Positions 1 to 8,960 of a stretch of DNA of 64,000 bases are shown in pieces. Made by a program: the position numbers and the translations under genes. The stretch spans positions 124,001-188,000 of the forward strand of contig NZ_AZFC01000035.1 in assembly GCF_001435095.1 (NCBI RefSeq), written 5' to 3'. The notes beneath the pieces were generated by a model. It ran no database searches, had not been told where the DNA came from, and saw only the letters and a program-made list of their open reading frames with translations. The stretch is from Levilactobacillus spicheri DSM 15429 (GTDB lineage: Bacteria > Bacillota > Bacilli > Lactobacillales > Lactobacillaceae). Every line of letters begins with the position of its first letter. The stretch's first letter is position 1.

Positions 1-691
1 TGCTCTTGTTCAAGAGCGCCATGATGACCTTGCGTTGCCGGGTCTGCCGGCCGTAGTCCCCCAGGGGATCGTCGTCCCGCATCCGGGCGTAGGCCAGGGC
101 CTTCTTCCCGTTCATGTGGGTGGTGACGCCCTTCTTAAAGGTGTACCCGCCGTAGCTGAAGCTCAGGGTCGGCTTGAGGGTCACGCCGCCCACTTCGTTG
201 ATGATTTTTTCCATGCCACCCATGTTAATGATGGCGTAGAAGTCGATGGGGACGTTCAACATCTTCTGGACCGTGGTAATGGCCGTCTTCGACTGGCCCC
301 ACGCGTACGCCGCGTTGATTTTGGCCGGCGACTGACTCTCGTAGCCCGGAATGTTGACCGCCGTATCCCGCGGAATACTGGTGATCGTGGTCTTATTAGT
401 CTTCGGATTGATGGTCACCACCATCATGCTGTCCGTCCGGCCCTGGAAGGTCCGCCCCAAGGCCCCGGTATCGGTCCCCATCAAGAGGATCGAGACGGGC
501 TTCTTTTGGGCCAACTGCTGGTCCACGTTACGGATCTTGGTGACCCCCGAGGCCTTAAAGGATTGCTTGACGGTGTTCTGTAAGCTTTGGTAACGGTGAA
601 CCCCGTAAGCCACGCCTCCAAGAAGTCCCACGAATAGAATTAAAAGTAGTATGTTGCGCACTGGGTGGCGCCGTTTTCTTTGCCGTTGCAT
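1..691 (-). CDS. LytR-CpsA-Psr (LCP) family cell-wall polymer ligase, C-terminus cut by window edge
   Basis: LCP proteins are membrane-anchored enzymes that move lipid-linked anionic polymers (teichoic acid, capsule) onto peptidoglycan outside the cell. The first 230 residues are present. A basic start (RQRKRRH) is followed by one membrane span at about residues 13-30. The LCP domain begins near residue 68 with ILLMGTDTG, then GRTDSMMV, SIPRDTAV and DYGRQTRQRKVI, which supply the Asp/Arg residues that bind metal and pyrophosphate in this family. The start ATG lies 13 nt after AAAGGA, a long spacing, but an in-frame TGA just upstream excludes a longer form. The gene stands alone, downstream in direction of lplA. 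Family sure; polymer specificity unknown. Confidence 0.9.
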   Translation of the reverse strand, partial: MQRQRKRRHPVRNILLLILFVGLLGGVAYGVHRYQSLQNTVKQSFKASGVTKIRNVDQQLAQKKPVSILLMGTDTGALGRTFQGRTDSMMVVTINPKTNKTTITSIPRDTAVNIPGYESQSPAKINAAYAWGQSKTAITTVQKMLNVPIDFYAIINMGGMEKIINEVGGVTLKPTLSFSYGGYTFKKGVTTHMNGKKALAYARMRDDDPLGDYGRQTRQRKVIMALLNKS

Positions 692-760
692 CGGGTCATA
701 GCCGTCCTTTCATCCGCACGGCCCTTCACCGGCGGTGGTTATTCAATTTGTGACTCGTCC

Positions 761-766
761 ATTATA
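761..766 (-). promoter_or_regulatory. Candidate -10 box of the LCP gene promoter
   Basis: A perfect TATAAT on the minus strand lies about 70 nt upstream of the LCP start. No -35 at 17 nt is convincing; a TTGACT occurs 24 nt upstream, which is too far. Single-box evidence only. Confidence 0.4.
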
Positions 767-819
767 GGCGGCGGGCCTTAACCATTTCTAAGTCAACCGA
801 AATCTTAATCAAATCCCAA

Positions 820-1842
820 CTATCTAGCCGTGGGTTGGTGCGCCAGTAAGGCGACCAGGTCAGCCGCGGGGATCTTGCCGAAGTAGCTCGGCACGTCCAG
901 TTGGTCAAAGACCGCCTGAATCGCCGCGGGCGTGTAGGGAATCCCGGTGAGCCGATCCGTGACGTCTCGAATCGGGCGCTGGCCGAAGAAGTCGCCGTGA
1001 ATCTGAATCGCCCGGATGTGCCCTTCGGCGACGTTGAGGTCAAACTCGACGGTCCCAGCTGGGAAATGCTGCCGCCGCGTCAGGTCGTAGGCGGGATCCT
1101 TGCCGTAGATCCAGTCCCAATTATTAAAGTACTGGTCGGCGAGCGCTTGAATGCCCGCCCGGTCCTGAGCCGTCAAGTCGTAGCGGTGTGCCTGCGCCAA
1201 ATCATCCAGTCCCAAGATCTCCTTGGCCAGGGTGTCCCGAAACTCTTCAATGGTCAGGTGCTGGTATTCGGGCGCACAGTACGGGCGCAGGTTGGTGACC
1301 CGGCTCTTGACCGAGCGAATGCCCTTCGTCGCCAGTTTATCGGCCGGCACGTTCAGGGCCTTGGCAATCTGGGTCTGGTCGACGTCGTACATCAGCGTGC
1401 CGTGCGAGAACATCCGGCCGTTTTCCACGTGCATCGCGTTGCCCGAGAACTTCTTGCCGTCGATGGTCAGGTCATTGCGCCCGGTCATCGCCGCGCCGGT
1501 CGCTCCCATCTGGTAAAGGGCCTTAATCACCGGATCCGTGAAGCGCTTGAAGTTGCCCACGGCATCCCCGTCATCCCGGGTGATGAAGCTGAAGCTGACG
1601 TTGCCGAGGTCGTCGTAGACCGCCCCACCCCCGGAGGTCCGCCGGGTCAAAATGATCTGGTGATCCTGCACGTATTGCTGGTTGATCTCCGCCAAGACGT
1701 TTTGGTACCGCCCCACGATGATGCAGGGTGAATTAATGTAGAAATAAAGAATCGGTTCCGTCAGGTCGGCGTGTTCCATCAAATAGGTCTCCACGGCCAG
1801 GTTCTGGCGAATATCCGTACTGTCACTGGTTAAATAACGCAA
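820..1842 (-). CDS. lplA: Lipoate-protein ligase A
   Basis: ATP-dependent ligase that activates lipoate and attaches it to lysine in the E2 or GcvH lipoyl domains of 2-oxo-acid dehydrogenase or glycine cleavage complexes in the cytosol. The protein is 340 residues, the size of the two-domain LplA family. Seen in order: the substrate-binding motif RRTSGGGAVYDDLGN (about residues 68-82), GRNDLTIDGKKFSGNA with the conserved lysine, and a C-terminal accessory domain. The start is TTG, 8 nt after AAGGGG; an ATG nearby is out of frame. Single gene, with no dehydrogenase gene in view. It could in principle act on octanoate, but the domain layout favours scavenging of free lipoate. Confidence 0.92.
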   Translation of the reverse strand: MRYLTSDSTDIRQNLAVETYLMEHADLTEPILYFYINSPCIIVGRYQNVLAEINQQYVQDHQIILTRRTSGGGAVYDDLGNVSFSFITRDDGDAVGNFKRFTDPVIKALYQMGATGAAMTGRNDLTIDGKKFSGNAMHVENGRMFSHGTLMYDVDQTQIAKALNVPADKLATKGIRSVKSRVTNLRPYCAPEYQHLTIEEFRDTLAKEILGLDDLAQAHRYDLTAQDRAGIQALADQYFNNWDWIYGKDPAYDLTRRQHFPAGTVEFDLNVAEGHIRAIQIHGDFFGQRPIRDVTDRLTGIPYTPAAIQAVFDQLDVPSYFGKIPAADLVALLAHQPTAR

Positions 1843-1871
1843 GGTGTCATCCCCTTAAATTGTCTAGGGTT

Positions 1872-1877
1872 ATCATA
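1872..1877 (-). promoter_or_regulatory. Extended -10 promoter of lplA
   Basis: TATGAT preceded by TGG makes an extended -10 (TGnTATGAT) 30 nt upstream of the lplA start codon. No good -35 at 17 nt, which is usual for extended -10 promoters. Confidence 0.5.
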
Positions 1878-2032
1878 CCACGAAATGAAACCGCTACCGG
1901 CCAAATTAACCGGCGTTCGCAAGCGCCTGAGCGGTGTTTTCATCTCGTTATCGTTAAATGAGAATAAGATTAAATCAATTACTATATTTTAATTTTATCC
2001 ACCGGCCTTGTCAATAGCCGGTTGGCGCCCAT

Positions 2033-2070
2033 TAAAAAAGGAACTCGCGGTCGTGACCAACCGGAATTCC
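2033..2070 (-). terminator. Rho-independent terminator after ktrA
   Basis: On the minus strand GGAA and CGGT arms pair with ACCG and TTCC and are followed by six T, directly after the ktrA stop. Closes the ktrBA transcript. Confidence 0.7.
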
Positions 2071-2076
2071 TTGGGG

Positions 2077-2745
2077 TTACTTCTTTAAGGCCTCGTCCAG
2101 GGCCTCGACGCTTTTCACGGGGCCCACCACGGTCAAGACGTCGTGCAACCGGACGACCGCCGTGGGTTGGGGCGAGATATCGATGTCCGCGCCCCGCTGA
2201 ATGGCGATGACGTTTAAGTCAAACCGCTGCCGCAGGTTCAGCTTGACCAGGTCCTGATCGACGAAGGTGGGATCGGTGATGACCACCTCGGCCAACGTGT
2301 AGTCCTGACTCAAATCAATAAAGTTCAGGATGTGATTGGACAAGAGCTTGCGGGCGATGCCCTGGCCCATATCCCGTTCGGGGAAGACCACCTGATCGGC
2401 CCCGACCCGCTTTAAGACGCGCCCGTGGTCGCTGGTTTCTGCCTTGGCGATGACCTGTTTGGCCCCCTGCTCCTTGGCCAACAACGTGGTCAGGATGCTG
2501 GCTTCCATGTTGTTCCCGATTCCCACGATCACGTAGTCGAAGGTATCGATGTTGAGCCGGCGCAAGACCTCCTCGTCACGCGTATCCGCGATCAGCGTCT
2601 GCGTCGCCACGTCCATCAGCTCGTTGACCCGGTCTTCCCGGCAGTCCACGGCGAGGACCTCCTGCTGCATCTCGGCCAGGGTCCGGACGACCGCTTCGCC
2701 AAACCGCCCCAGGCCCAACACAGCAAAATTCTTTTTCACGTTCAA
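2077..2745 (-). CDS. ktrA: KtrA/TrkA-type cytosolic gating subunit of K+ uptake system
   Basis: RCK-type regulatory protein that forms an octameric ring under the KtrB channel and opens it in response to ATP/ADP or NAD(H). The length, 222 residues, matches single-RCK KtrA/KtrC rather than the 450-residue enteric TrkA. Residues 8-22 (VLGLGRFGEAVVRTL) form the Rossmann GxGxxG loop, and the Asp of VLAVDCRED at the end of the second strand is the ribose-binding acid. A TrkA-C domain fills about residues 140-220. It starts 6 nt after the ktrB stop, so the two are translated from one message, as expected for a gate and its channel. In Bacillus KtrA/KtrC also bind c-di-AMP at TrkA-C; whether this one does is inferred. 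Confidence 0.92.
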   Translation of the reverse strand: MNVKKNFAVLGLGRFGEAVVRTLAEMQQEVLAVDCREDRVNELMDVATQTLIADTRDEEVLRRLNIDTFDYVIVGIGNNMEASILTTLLAKEQGAKQVIAKAETSDHGRVLKRVGADQVVFPERDMGQGIARKLLSNHILNFIDLSQDYTLAEVVITDPTFVDQDLVKLNLRQRFDLNVIAIQRGADIDISPQPTAVVRLHDVLTVVGPVKSVEALDEALKK

Positions 2746-2751
2746 CCACTC

Positions 2752-4134
2752 CTAACCGATTAAAATATTTTCTTCAGGGTACCGTAACCGACTGACCTTC
2801 GGCTGCCGCTTCGACAGGGCGTACAGCGACGTGAAGATGCCGACCCGACCGACGAACATCAAGATCATGATGATGACCTTGCCGATCACGGTCAAATGCG
2901 GGGTCAACCCCAGGCTCAGGCCCACGGTCCCAAAGGCGGATAAAACTTCAAAAACGATGTATTCCAGGCCGTACCCCTGCGGAATCTTCTCCGTTTGGGT
3001 CAGGACCAGTGTCGCCAGGGTAATCACGATGCTCGCCAGAAAGACCAGCAACAACGCGCGGCTGATGTTGGCCTGACTGAACCGCCGGTGACTGAACTCC
3101 ACGTCCTCGCGTCCCCGTAGCTGGGCAATGCTCTGAAGCATCAGGACCCCAAACGTGGTGGTCTTGATTCCCCCGGCGGTCGACCCAGGCGTCCCCCCGA
3201 CGAACATCAGAATCATGATCAGAAAGATACTGCCGGAGTGCAACGAGTTGGTCGGCAGCGTCACGATGCCCGCGGTCCGGGGCGTGACGCTCAGAAACAG
3301 GGTGTTGATGGTCCGGTTGACCCACGACATGTGATCGCCCAACAACCCGGACAAGTTGCCCTCGGTCACCAGCAAGATCACGAAGCCCAAGACGAACAGC
3401 GTCCCGGTGGTGGTCAGCGTCAGCTTGGAGTTCAAACTCAACCGCTTGCGTTCATGGTACAAGAGTAGGTCCCGCCAGACCAGAAAGCCTAGCCCCCCAC
3501 CCACGATCAGCACAATCGTGACCAGGAGAACGTAGCTGTCGTTGCGAAAGCGCATCAGGCTGTCGCCGAAGACGTCGAACCCCGCGTTACAAAACGACAT
3601 AACGGAGTGGTAGACCGACACGTAGAGGCCGCGTTTCCACCCAAAGCGCGGGATGAAATCGACGGCGAGCAGGCCCACGCCCCCCAGCTGAAAGACCGCC
3701 GAAAGACCGATCACGTACTTCATGACGCTTTTTGTGTCGCTCAAGTTCTCGAGGTTGAGCGATTCCTTGACCATCAGCTGCGTCGACAGGCCCATGCTCC
3801 GGTGCCGCCGAATGATGTTGAACAGCAGCACGGCAAAGGTCATGTACCCCAGAGCGCCGATCTCCGCCATGCCCAGGATGACCACCTGACCAAACAACGA
3901 CCAGTGCGTGGCCGTGTTGACCACCGTCAACCCCGTAATACAGGTCGCGGAGGCCGCCGTGAAGAGAATATCGATCAGCGCGGTCCCCTGTTGGTGGCTG
4001 GTGGCGATGGGCAGGCTCAACAAGAGGCTCCCCAAAAAGATGATCAGGATAAAGCCCCAGACCATCTTCTTGGACAGCGTATTAAAAATACTGAGTTTCG
4101 CTAGTTTTTTCATGGTTTCCTTTTCTCTTTGCAT
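2752..4134 (-). CDS. ktrB: KtrB-type K+ channel/transporter membrane subunit
   Basis: Ion-conducting subunit of the Ktr potassium uptake system, about 460 residues with four M1-P-M2 pore repeats. The pore loops can be traced by their selectivity glycines, for example SATCITGLTVVNT near the N-terminus, SFCNAGFDVFG, VTPRTAGIVTLP and LSAFGTVGLSLG. I prefer the ATG at 4134 because GGTGAGG lies 8 nt before it; an ATG two codons earlier sits only 2 nt from that site, and a third ATG at 4113 is also possible. First gene of ktrBA. The KtrB class, and not TrkH, fits the small KtrA partner next door. Confidence 0.93.
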   Translation of the reverse strand: MQREKETMKKLAKLSIFNTLSKKMVWGFILIIFLGSLLLSLPIATSHQQGTALIDILFTAASATCITGLTVVNTATHWSLFGQVVILGMAEIGALGYMTFAVLLFNIIRRHRSMGLSTQLMVKESLNLENLSDTKSVMKYVIGLSAVFQLGGVGLLAVDFIPRFGWKRGLYVSVYHSVMSFCNAGFDVFGDSLMRFRNDSYVLLVTIVLIVGGGLGFLVWRDLLLYHERKRLSLNSKLTLTTTGTLFVLGFVILLVTEGNLSGLLGDHMSWVNRTINTLFLSVTPRTAGIVTLPTNSLHSGSIFLIMILMFVGGTPGSTAGGIKTTTFGVLMLQSIAQLRGREDVEFSHRRFSQANISRALLLVFLASIVITLATLVLTQTEKIPQGYGLEYIVFEVLSAFGTVGLSLGLTPHLTVIGKVIIMILMFVGRVGIFTSLYALSKRQPKVSRLRYPEENILIG

Positions 4135-4312
4135 TTTCATTACCTCACCAGCTTAAGCCTTGCCACCGGGGGAACGCAAGGGGATTTTGTGTTTCCAGGC
4201 AAATTCCATCACGCCACTTTTGAGACCAGATTGCAACCCCCATTTCCCGTTGACTTTCCCCCGTGACGGGGCTACCGTTGACCCCAACGAACTGGTAAAG
4301 GAGTGCTCAGAA

Positions 4313-5086
4313 ATGTCTCAATTTGATCGTCAGAGTTTTTCGTTAACGGGTAAGGTCGCCCTCATCACCGGGGGTGCCAGCGGCTTAGGCCAAAACTACG
4401 CGGTGGCCCTCTCCCTGTACGGCGCCGACGTGTTCGTTGTGAGCCGGACGCAAAAGGGCTGGGCGGAGACCCGGCAACGCGTCGAGGAAAACGGGCAACG
4501 CATTGGCTTTTTGGAACAGGACATCACGGCCCCCGACTGTGCGGCGGCCATCGTCCAACACGTCATCGACCACTTTGGTCACCTGGACATCCTGGTGAAT
4601 AACGCCGGCATGCAGTTGCGCAACGACGTGCTGGACTACCAGGATGCCGACTGGCGCCGGGTCATCGACCTGAACCTCAACGCCCTGTATTACCTCTCCC
4701 ACGAGGCCGCCATGGTCATGGCGGCTCAGGGCCACGGTAAAATCATCAATATCGGCTCGATGCAGTCCTACCGGGCGGGGAAGAACATCTTCCCCTACAC
4801 CGCCAGCAAACACGCCGTCTGGGGGCTCACCAAGGCCTACGCGGACGCCCTGGCCCCGGACAACATCCAGGTCAACGGCATCGCGCCCGGCTACATTAGC
4901 ACCGACATGACCCGCTCGCTGCAGGAGGACCCCGTTCGTGGGCCGGAGATCAAGGCCCACATTCCGTCGGGTGACTGGGGCGTCCCCGAGCAACTGATGG
5001 GACCCGTGGTCTTCCTGGCCAGTCAGGCCGCCGATTACGTCACCGGGGTGATGCTGCCGGTCGATGGCGGGTATTTACTGCGGTGA
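4313..5086 (+). CDS. SDR family oxidoreductase, KduD-like
   Basis: NAD(P)-dependent short-chain dehydrogenase of about 257 residues, the standard length of classical SDRs. Visible: cofactor motif TGGASGLG (residues about 18-25), structural NNAG (NNAGMQLRND), catalytic Ser in INIGSMQSY and the YTASK Tyr-Lys pair, then the C-terminal VDGGYLLR. The overall pattern resembles 2-deoxy-D-gluconate 3-dehydrogenase (KduD)/gluconate 5-dehydrogenase types, but substrate is not proven. I start at the ATG at 4313 because AAAGGAG lies 9 nt upstream; the frame stays open about 150 nt further up but has no ribosome site there. It is divergent from ktrBA and stands alone, with a terminator directly after it. 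Confidence 0.88.
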   Translation: MSQFDRQSFSLTGKVALITGGASGLGQNYAVALSLYGADVFVVSRTQKGWAETRQRVEENGQRIGFLEQDITAPDCAAAIVQHVIDHFGHLDILVNNAGMQLRNDVLDYQDADWRRVIDLNLNALYYLSHEAAMVMAAQGHGKIINIGSMQSYRAGKNIFPYTASKHAVWGLTKAYADALAPDNIQVNGIAPGYISTDMTRSLQEDPVRGPEIKAHIPSGDWGVPEQLMGPVVFLASQAADYVTGVMLPVDGGYLLR

Positions 5087-5133
5087 TCTGCGCGTGCTAT
5101 CGATTGCGGCAGCAGCGATTCGAAGAACAAAAA

Positions 5134-5164
5134 AAGTCTGGGACAAGTTGTCTCAGGCTTTTTC
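5134..5164. terminator. Bidirectional terminator between SDR and aldo/keto reductase genes
   Basis: AGTCTGGGACAA pairs with TTGTCTCAGGCT, flanked by A7 on one side and T5 on the other. It lies between two convergent genes and can serve both. Confidence 0.85.
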
Positions 5165-5256
5165 GTTATCCAAATTCCCCACAATCAGTTGCAGGGTCAA
5201 AACGGTCACCGCGACCAGACCCCAGGCCTACTGAGAGTCAGCCACGGCGCACGGCA

Positions 5257-6168
5257 TTATTTTTGATAAGTCGCCGTATCGTCCCACTCGGAGACGAAGT
5301 CCTTCATGGCCTGCGGGTTGGTCGGGTTGTGCCAAGCGAAGTCGTCATACCACAGCCCCCGCTTCTCCTGATCGAGGTTACGCAACGCCACGACGTCTTC
5401 CGGCGCCAGGGTGAAGTCCGCCAATTGACTGTTTTCCACGATGCGTTGCTCGTGCACGGACTTGGGAATGGTGATGATGTTTTCCTGGTAGTCCCACCGC
5501 AAGATGATCTGGGCCGCCGAACGGTGATACTTCGCGGCTAACCGGGTGACGACGGGGTTATTCAGTGCGGCGCCCCCACCCAAAGGTGACCACGCCTCCA
5601 GCTGAATCCCCGCGAGTTGCATGGTCTGGCGCAGGTCCTTTTCCTGGTTCAACGGGTTGAACTCCATCTGGTTGATGACCGGCGTCACGGTTGTCTTATC
5701 CAGCAGGTCGTTCAACCGGTCGCTGTCAAAGTTCGAGACCCCGATGGCCCGGACCTGACCGTTCCGGTACAGTTGCTCCAGAGCCCGCCAAGTGTCGATG
5801 TAGTGTCCGTCTACGGGCCAGTGGATCAGGTACAGATCCACGTAATGCAGCTGTAACTGCTTTAGGGTCTGGTCGAAGGCCCGCAACGTGCTGTCGTAGC
5901 CCTGATCGCCGTTATAGACCTTGGTGGTCACAAAGAGGTCCTTGCGGTTTAGGCCGGTCTTCAAGAGCCCCGTCCGGATGCCGGCGCCGACCCCGGCCTG
6001 GTTACCATACTGCTTAGCGGTATCGATCAACCGGTACCCGTGCTGGATGGCCTGGGTCACGGCGTGGTCGGCGTCGGTATTGGACGCCTTCCAGACCCCT
6101 AAGCCCACTCGGGGCATGCTGACCCCGTTATTCAGCGTTAACCGCTGTGTCAAAACAGATTCTGTCAT
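5257..6168 (-). CDS. Aldo/keto reductase (2,5-diketo-D-gluconate reductase type, AKR5)
   Basis: NADPH-dependent carbonyl reductase with a TIM-barrel fold, 303 residues. Motifs in order: GLGVWK, the catalytic Asp/Tyr in YRLIDTAKQYGNQ, DLYLIHWPVDG with the active-site His, IGVSNF, and IPKSVHEQRIVEN, the loop that grips the 2'-phosphate of NADPH. These assign it to the prokaryotic AKR5 group, which reduces diketogluconate, methylglyoxal and other aldehydes; the real substrate is open. The start ATG follows GGGAGG at 9 nt. Convergent with the SDR gene, monocistronic. Confidence 0.9.
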   Translation of the reverse strand: MTESVLTQRLTLNNGVSMPRVGLGVWKASNTDADHAVTQAIQHGYRLIDTAKQYGNQAGVGAGIRTGLLKTGLNRKDLFVTTKVYNGDQGYDSTLRAFDQTLKQLQLHYVDLYLIHWPVDGHYIDTWRALEQLYRNGQVRAIGVSNFDSDRLNDLLDKTTVTPVINQMEFNPLNQEKDLRQTMQLAGIQLEAWSPLGGGAALNNPVVTRLAAKYHRSAAQIILRWDYQENIITIPKSVHEQRIVENSQLADFTLAPEDVVALRNLDQEKRGLWYDDFAWHNPTNPQAMKDFVSEWDDTATYQK

Positions 6169-6292
6169 AAGTGTCTTCCTCCCTCAGATGTTTTCACATC
6201 GTCTCTAGTGTACGGCTGGTCGCCGGCCTTGCCCAACCAGGGCGTCCGCCACGAATGCCCACTAAACCAACCAAGCCCTTTCATTTCGGCCA

Positions 6293-6324
6293 CAAAAAAA
6301 ACACCCACATCGCTGTGAGTGTTT
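6293..6324 (-). terminator. Terminator after rpsI
   Basis: AACACTCACA pairs with TGTGGGTGTT around a GCGA loop and is followed by eight T on the minus strand, 27 nt past the rpsI stop. Ends the rplM-rpsI transcript. Confidence 0.9.
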
Positions 6325-6351
6325 TCCAATAATCCAGAGATAATCCGCAGA

Positions 6352-6744
6352 TTAACGCTTGGAGAATTGTGAAGCCTTCCGGGCCTTCTTGAGACCTGGC
6401 TTCTTCCGTTCCTTCATCCGGGCGTCACGGGTCAACAGACCAGCGCGCTTCAGCGGACCACGGAAGTCAGGGTCAACTTCGAGCAATGCCCGAGCGATCC
6501 CGTGACGAGTAGCGCCGGCTTGGCCGGAGAAACCGCCACCACGAACAGTAACTAATGCATCGTAGTTACCAAGCGTTTCCGTTACGTTGAATGGTTGTAA
6601 AACCACTTCACGGATACTTGCAAATGGAATGTAATCTTCGATTGCCTTGTTGTTCATGACAATCTTACCAGAGCCAGGTACTAAACGTACACGGGCAGAG
6701 GAGTTTTTACGACGGCCAGTGCCGCGATATTGAACTTGTGCCAA
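6352..6744 (-). CDS. rpsI: 30S ribosomal protein S9
   Basis: Small-subunit protein, 130 residues, the standard length. N-terminal [16 protein letters not shown] and the basic C-terminal tail ending in FSKR are diagnostic; in the ribosome this tail reaches the P-site tRNA. Lies 13 nt after rplM and shares its promoter, the usual rplM-rpsI pair. Preceded by AAGGAGG. Confidence 0.98.
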   Translation of the reverse strand: MAQVQYRGTGRRKNSSARVRLVPGSGKIVMNNKAIEDYIPFASIREVVLQPFNVTETLGNYDALVTVRGGGFSGQAGATRHGIARALLEVDPDFRGPLKRAGLLTRDARMKERKKPGLKKARKASQFSKR

Positions 6745-6757
6745 TTGGGTTTCCTCC

Positions 6758-7201
6758 TTAAATTAGGTTCGTAATGTCTAAGACTTCTGGCTTTTGTGCT
6801 TCATGCTTGTGGTCTGCACCAGCATAAACGTGAAGCTTCAAGGCCATTTGGTGACCTAATGAGTTCTTCGGAAGCATGCCTTGGACAGAAGTTTCGATTA
6901 ACTTTTCAGGGTTTTCATCCCGGAAGTTACCGGCAGTCCGTGACTTCAAACCACCAGCGAAGTGAGTATGGTGGTAGTAGATCTTGTTGGCTGCCTTACG
7001 GCCAGTCAGAGCGATCTTGCTGGCGTTGATAACGATCACGTTATCACCAGTGTCCACGTTAGGGGTGAACGTTGGCTTGTTCTTGCCGCGCAGGATAGTT
7101 GCAACGACGGAAGCAAGACGACCTAAACTAACATCGGTTGCGTCAACGATGTACCATTTACGGTCAACGTTGTTTGGTTTTGCCATATAAGTTGTACGCA
7201 C
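6758..7201 (-). CDS. rplM: 50S ribosomal protein L13
   Basis: Large-subunit protein that binds 23S rRNA early in assembly. I use the GTG at 7201: GGAGG lies 8 nt upstream and the product is then 147 residues, the family norm, beginning MRTTYMAKP. The open frame runs 49 codons further upstream, but that part covers the promoter and leader. Visible family motifs are [29 protein letters not shown] and GGLKSRTA. First gene of rplM-rpsI. Confidence 0.97.
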   Translation of the reverse strand: MRTTYMAKPNNVDRKWYIVDATDVSLGRLASVVATILRGKNKPTFTPNVDTGDNVIVINASKIALTGRKAANKIYYHHTHFAGGLKSRTAGNFRDENPEKLIETSVQGMLPKNSLGHQMALKLHVYAGADHKHEAQKPEVLDITNLI

Positions 7202-7221
7202 GTTAAATTCCTCCATAAATC

Positions 7222-7279
7222 TGTGTTTGTCTGACACCAAGTAAACTTTCCGGGGCTTATCGTGGGGCAAACAATACCA
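7222..7279 (-). ncRNA. Structured 5' leader of rplM (candidate L13 leader)
   Basis: Between the promoter and the rplM ribosome site the minus strand reads TTGTTTG and, 39 nt later, CAAACA, which close a stem around GC-rich inner segments. An L13 autoregulatory leader is known from low-GC Gram-positives at this position. I see the position and a closing stem only; a covariance-model match was not possible here. Confidence 0.5.
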
Positions 7280-7285
7280 ATGACC

Positions 7286-7314
7286 ATAATACAAAGTTTT
7301 CCTAATAAAGTCAA
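7286..7314 (-). promoter_or_regulatory. Sigma-A promoter of rplM-rpsI
   Basis: TTGACT, 17-nt spacer, TATTAT on the minus strand, within the gap between truA and rplM. Separates this pair from the upstream ecf-truA genes. Confidence 0.8.
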
Positions 7315-7348
7315 TGACTGTTTCCCCATCCCCCAAAATTTCACCCAC

Positions 7349-8146
7349 TTATCGTTGATGGGGCGGTAACTTGGTGGGATGTGCCGGATCTTCTCCCATG
7401 TAATACACGTGTTTCAGATACAGCCCCGCGGCCGGCGCGGTCCGGCGAGCCTGTTTGCGGTCCTTGACCTGATACAACCGTAAGATATCGTGGACCGGCC
7501 GCGTCCCCGAGCCGATTTCGACCAGGACCCCGACCATGATCCGAATCTGGTTATACATGAAGCCGTTCCCGTAGAACTCGAAGACCAGTTCGTTGTTCGT
7601 GGTGTCCTTGTGGCAGGTGGCCTCGTAAATGGTCCGCACGAAGGTCCGCGTCTGGGCCCCGGAGGCCACGAAGCTGGTGTAATCGTGCTCCCCGACCAGG
7701 TCGGCTAAGGCCACCTGGATCTTGTCCAGGTCGACCGGAAACTTCCAGTGTCCCGTGTAATTGCGTTTAAAGGGATTCCGAAACTCCCCTAGGTCCATGC
7801 GGTACAGGTAGCGCTTGCCCGACACGTCGTACCGCGCGTGAAAATCGGGCGCCGCTAGTTCGACCTTCACGACCTCCATGTCGAGGGGCAGCATACTGTT
7901 GAGCCCCTTATGCATGTTCTCGGCGGGAATCGTAAACGGCAGGTCAAAGTGCACGACCTGGGCCAGGGCGTGGACCCCGGCATCCGTCCGGCCAGAACCG
8001 TAGACCACGATGGCGGGGTCCGGCTGCTTGGCCATCTTGTTGACCACCTGGGTCAGGACCCCCTCCACCGTGCGCTTATTGGGCTGGCGTTGGAAGCCCG
8101 CGAAGGCCGTTCCATCATACATTAATATTACTTTATAGCGTTGCAT
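7349..8146 (-). CDS. truA: tRNA pseudouridine(38-40) synthase TruA
   Basis: Converts uridines 38-40 of the tRNA anticodon stem to pseudouridine. Length 265 residues, normal for TruA. The catalytic aspartate sits in [11 protein letters not shown] (about residues 50-60), preceded by [21 protein letters not shown] and followed by RYLYR and the [16 protein letters not shown] segment. It follows ecfT by 13 nt, so it belongs to the ecfA1-ecfA2-ecfT-truA operon that is conserved in lactobacilli. Confidence 0.96.
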   Translation of the reverse strand: MQRYKVILMYDGTAFAGFQRQPNKRTVEGVLTQVVNKMAKQPDPAIVVYGSGRTDAGVHALAQVVHFDLPFTIPAENMHKGLNSMLPLDMEVVKVELAAPDFHARYDVSGKRYLYRMDLGEFRNPFKRNYTGHWKFPVDLDKIQVALADLVGEHDYTSFVASGAQTRTFVRTIYEATCHKDTTNNELVFEFYGNGFMYNQIRIMVGVLVEIGSGTRPVHDILRLYQVKDRKQARRTAPAAGLYLKHVYYMGEDPAHPTKLPPHQR

Positions 8147-8159
8147 ACTCCATCCTCTC

Positions 8160-8960
8160 TTACCAACGACGGCTGATCAGAATCAGGGCCAGTCCCACCC
8201 CGAAGATCAGCCAAGTAACCGTATCCCGGCGTTGCCAGGTCAAAACACGATAGTGGCTCCGGTGTTCGCTATCCTGATAGCCCCGCGTCTCCATCGCCGT
8301 CGACAGATCCTCGGCACGGTTAAAGGCGCTCATAAACAGCGGCACCATCAGGGGGATCAGGGATTTGGCCTGCTTGATCAGACCCCCCTCACCGAAATCC
8401 ACGCCCCGGGCGCGCTGGGCGTTCATGATCTTTTGGGCCTCGTCCATCAGGGTCGGGACGAAGCGTAGCGCGATCGACAACATCATCGCCAGTGTGTCCA
8501 CGGGGACCCGGACCCAGCGCAACGGCGTCATCAGTGACGCCAGGCCGGTGGCGATGTCCAGCGGCTGCGTCGACAGGGTCAAGAGCGTGGACATCATAAT
8601 GATCAGCATAAACCGAATAAAGATGTAGCCGGCGTTGATCAGGCCAAACTGGGTCACGTTGATAAAGGCCCAGTGCCAATAGACGTGGCCCCCCGCGGGA
8701 CTGAAGAGCAACTGCAACAGGACGGTGAAGATGATCAGCCAGATCAGCGGGCGAATCCCCCGCAAGAAGAACCCCAGCTTGATATGCGAGGCCTTGATGG
8801 CCCCCAGGGTCAACGCGATCAAAATCAGGTAGCTAAGCAAGCTATTGGCCAGGAACACCAGAATGATGTAGCAAAAGCTGATGGCCAATTTGTTTCGCGG
8901 ATCCAAGCGGTGCACCACCGAATTCAGGGGCAGATACCGCCCAAAGATGAACTTAGACAT
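8160..8960 (-). CDS. ecfT: Energy-coupling factor transporter transmembrane protein EcfT
   Basis: Membrane scaffold of the group II ECF vitamin transporter; it links exchangeable substrate-binding S proteins to the ATPases EcfA1/A2. 266 residues with about six hydrophobic spans. The two coupling motifs are visible as QRARGVDF and METRGYQD (Ala-Arg-Gly type), which dock on the ATPases. I start at the ATG at 8960 (MSKFIFGRY), which overlaps the ecfA2 stop by 8 nt, so translation is coupled; a GTG 9 nt upstream is less likely. No S component is encoded in the window. Confidence 0.95.
   Translation of the reverse strand: MSKFIFGRYLPLNSVVHRLDPRNKLAISFCYIILVFLANSLLSYLILIALTLGAIKASHIKLGFFLRGIRPLIWLIIFTVLLQLLFSPAGGHVYWHWAFINVTQFGLINAGYIFIRFMLIIMMSTLLTLSTQPLDIATGLASLMTPLRWVRVPVDTLAMMLSIALRFVPTLMDEAQKIMNAQRARGVDFGEGGLIKQAKSLIPLMVPLFMSAFNRAEDLSTAMETRGYQDSEHRSHYRVLTWQRRDTVTWLIFGVGLALILISRRW

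Noticed and set aside
35-583. 182-codon plus-strand frame at the window start
   Set aside because: Antisense shadow of the LCP gene, whose protein motifs are clear on the minus strand.
4160-4312. N-terminal extension of the SDR gene
   Set aside because: The frame is open, but the ribosome site and the start of SDR-like sequence both favour 4313.
7202-7348. 49-codon N-terminal extension of L13
   Set aside because: This part carries the rplM promoter and leader; L13 of family length starts at the GTG after GGAGG.
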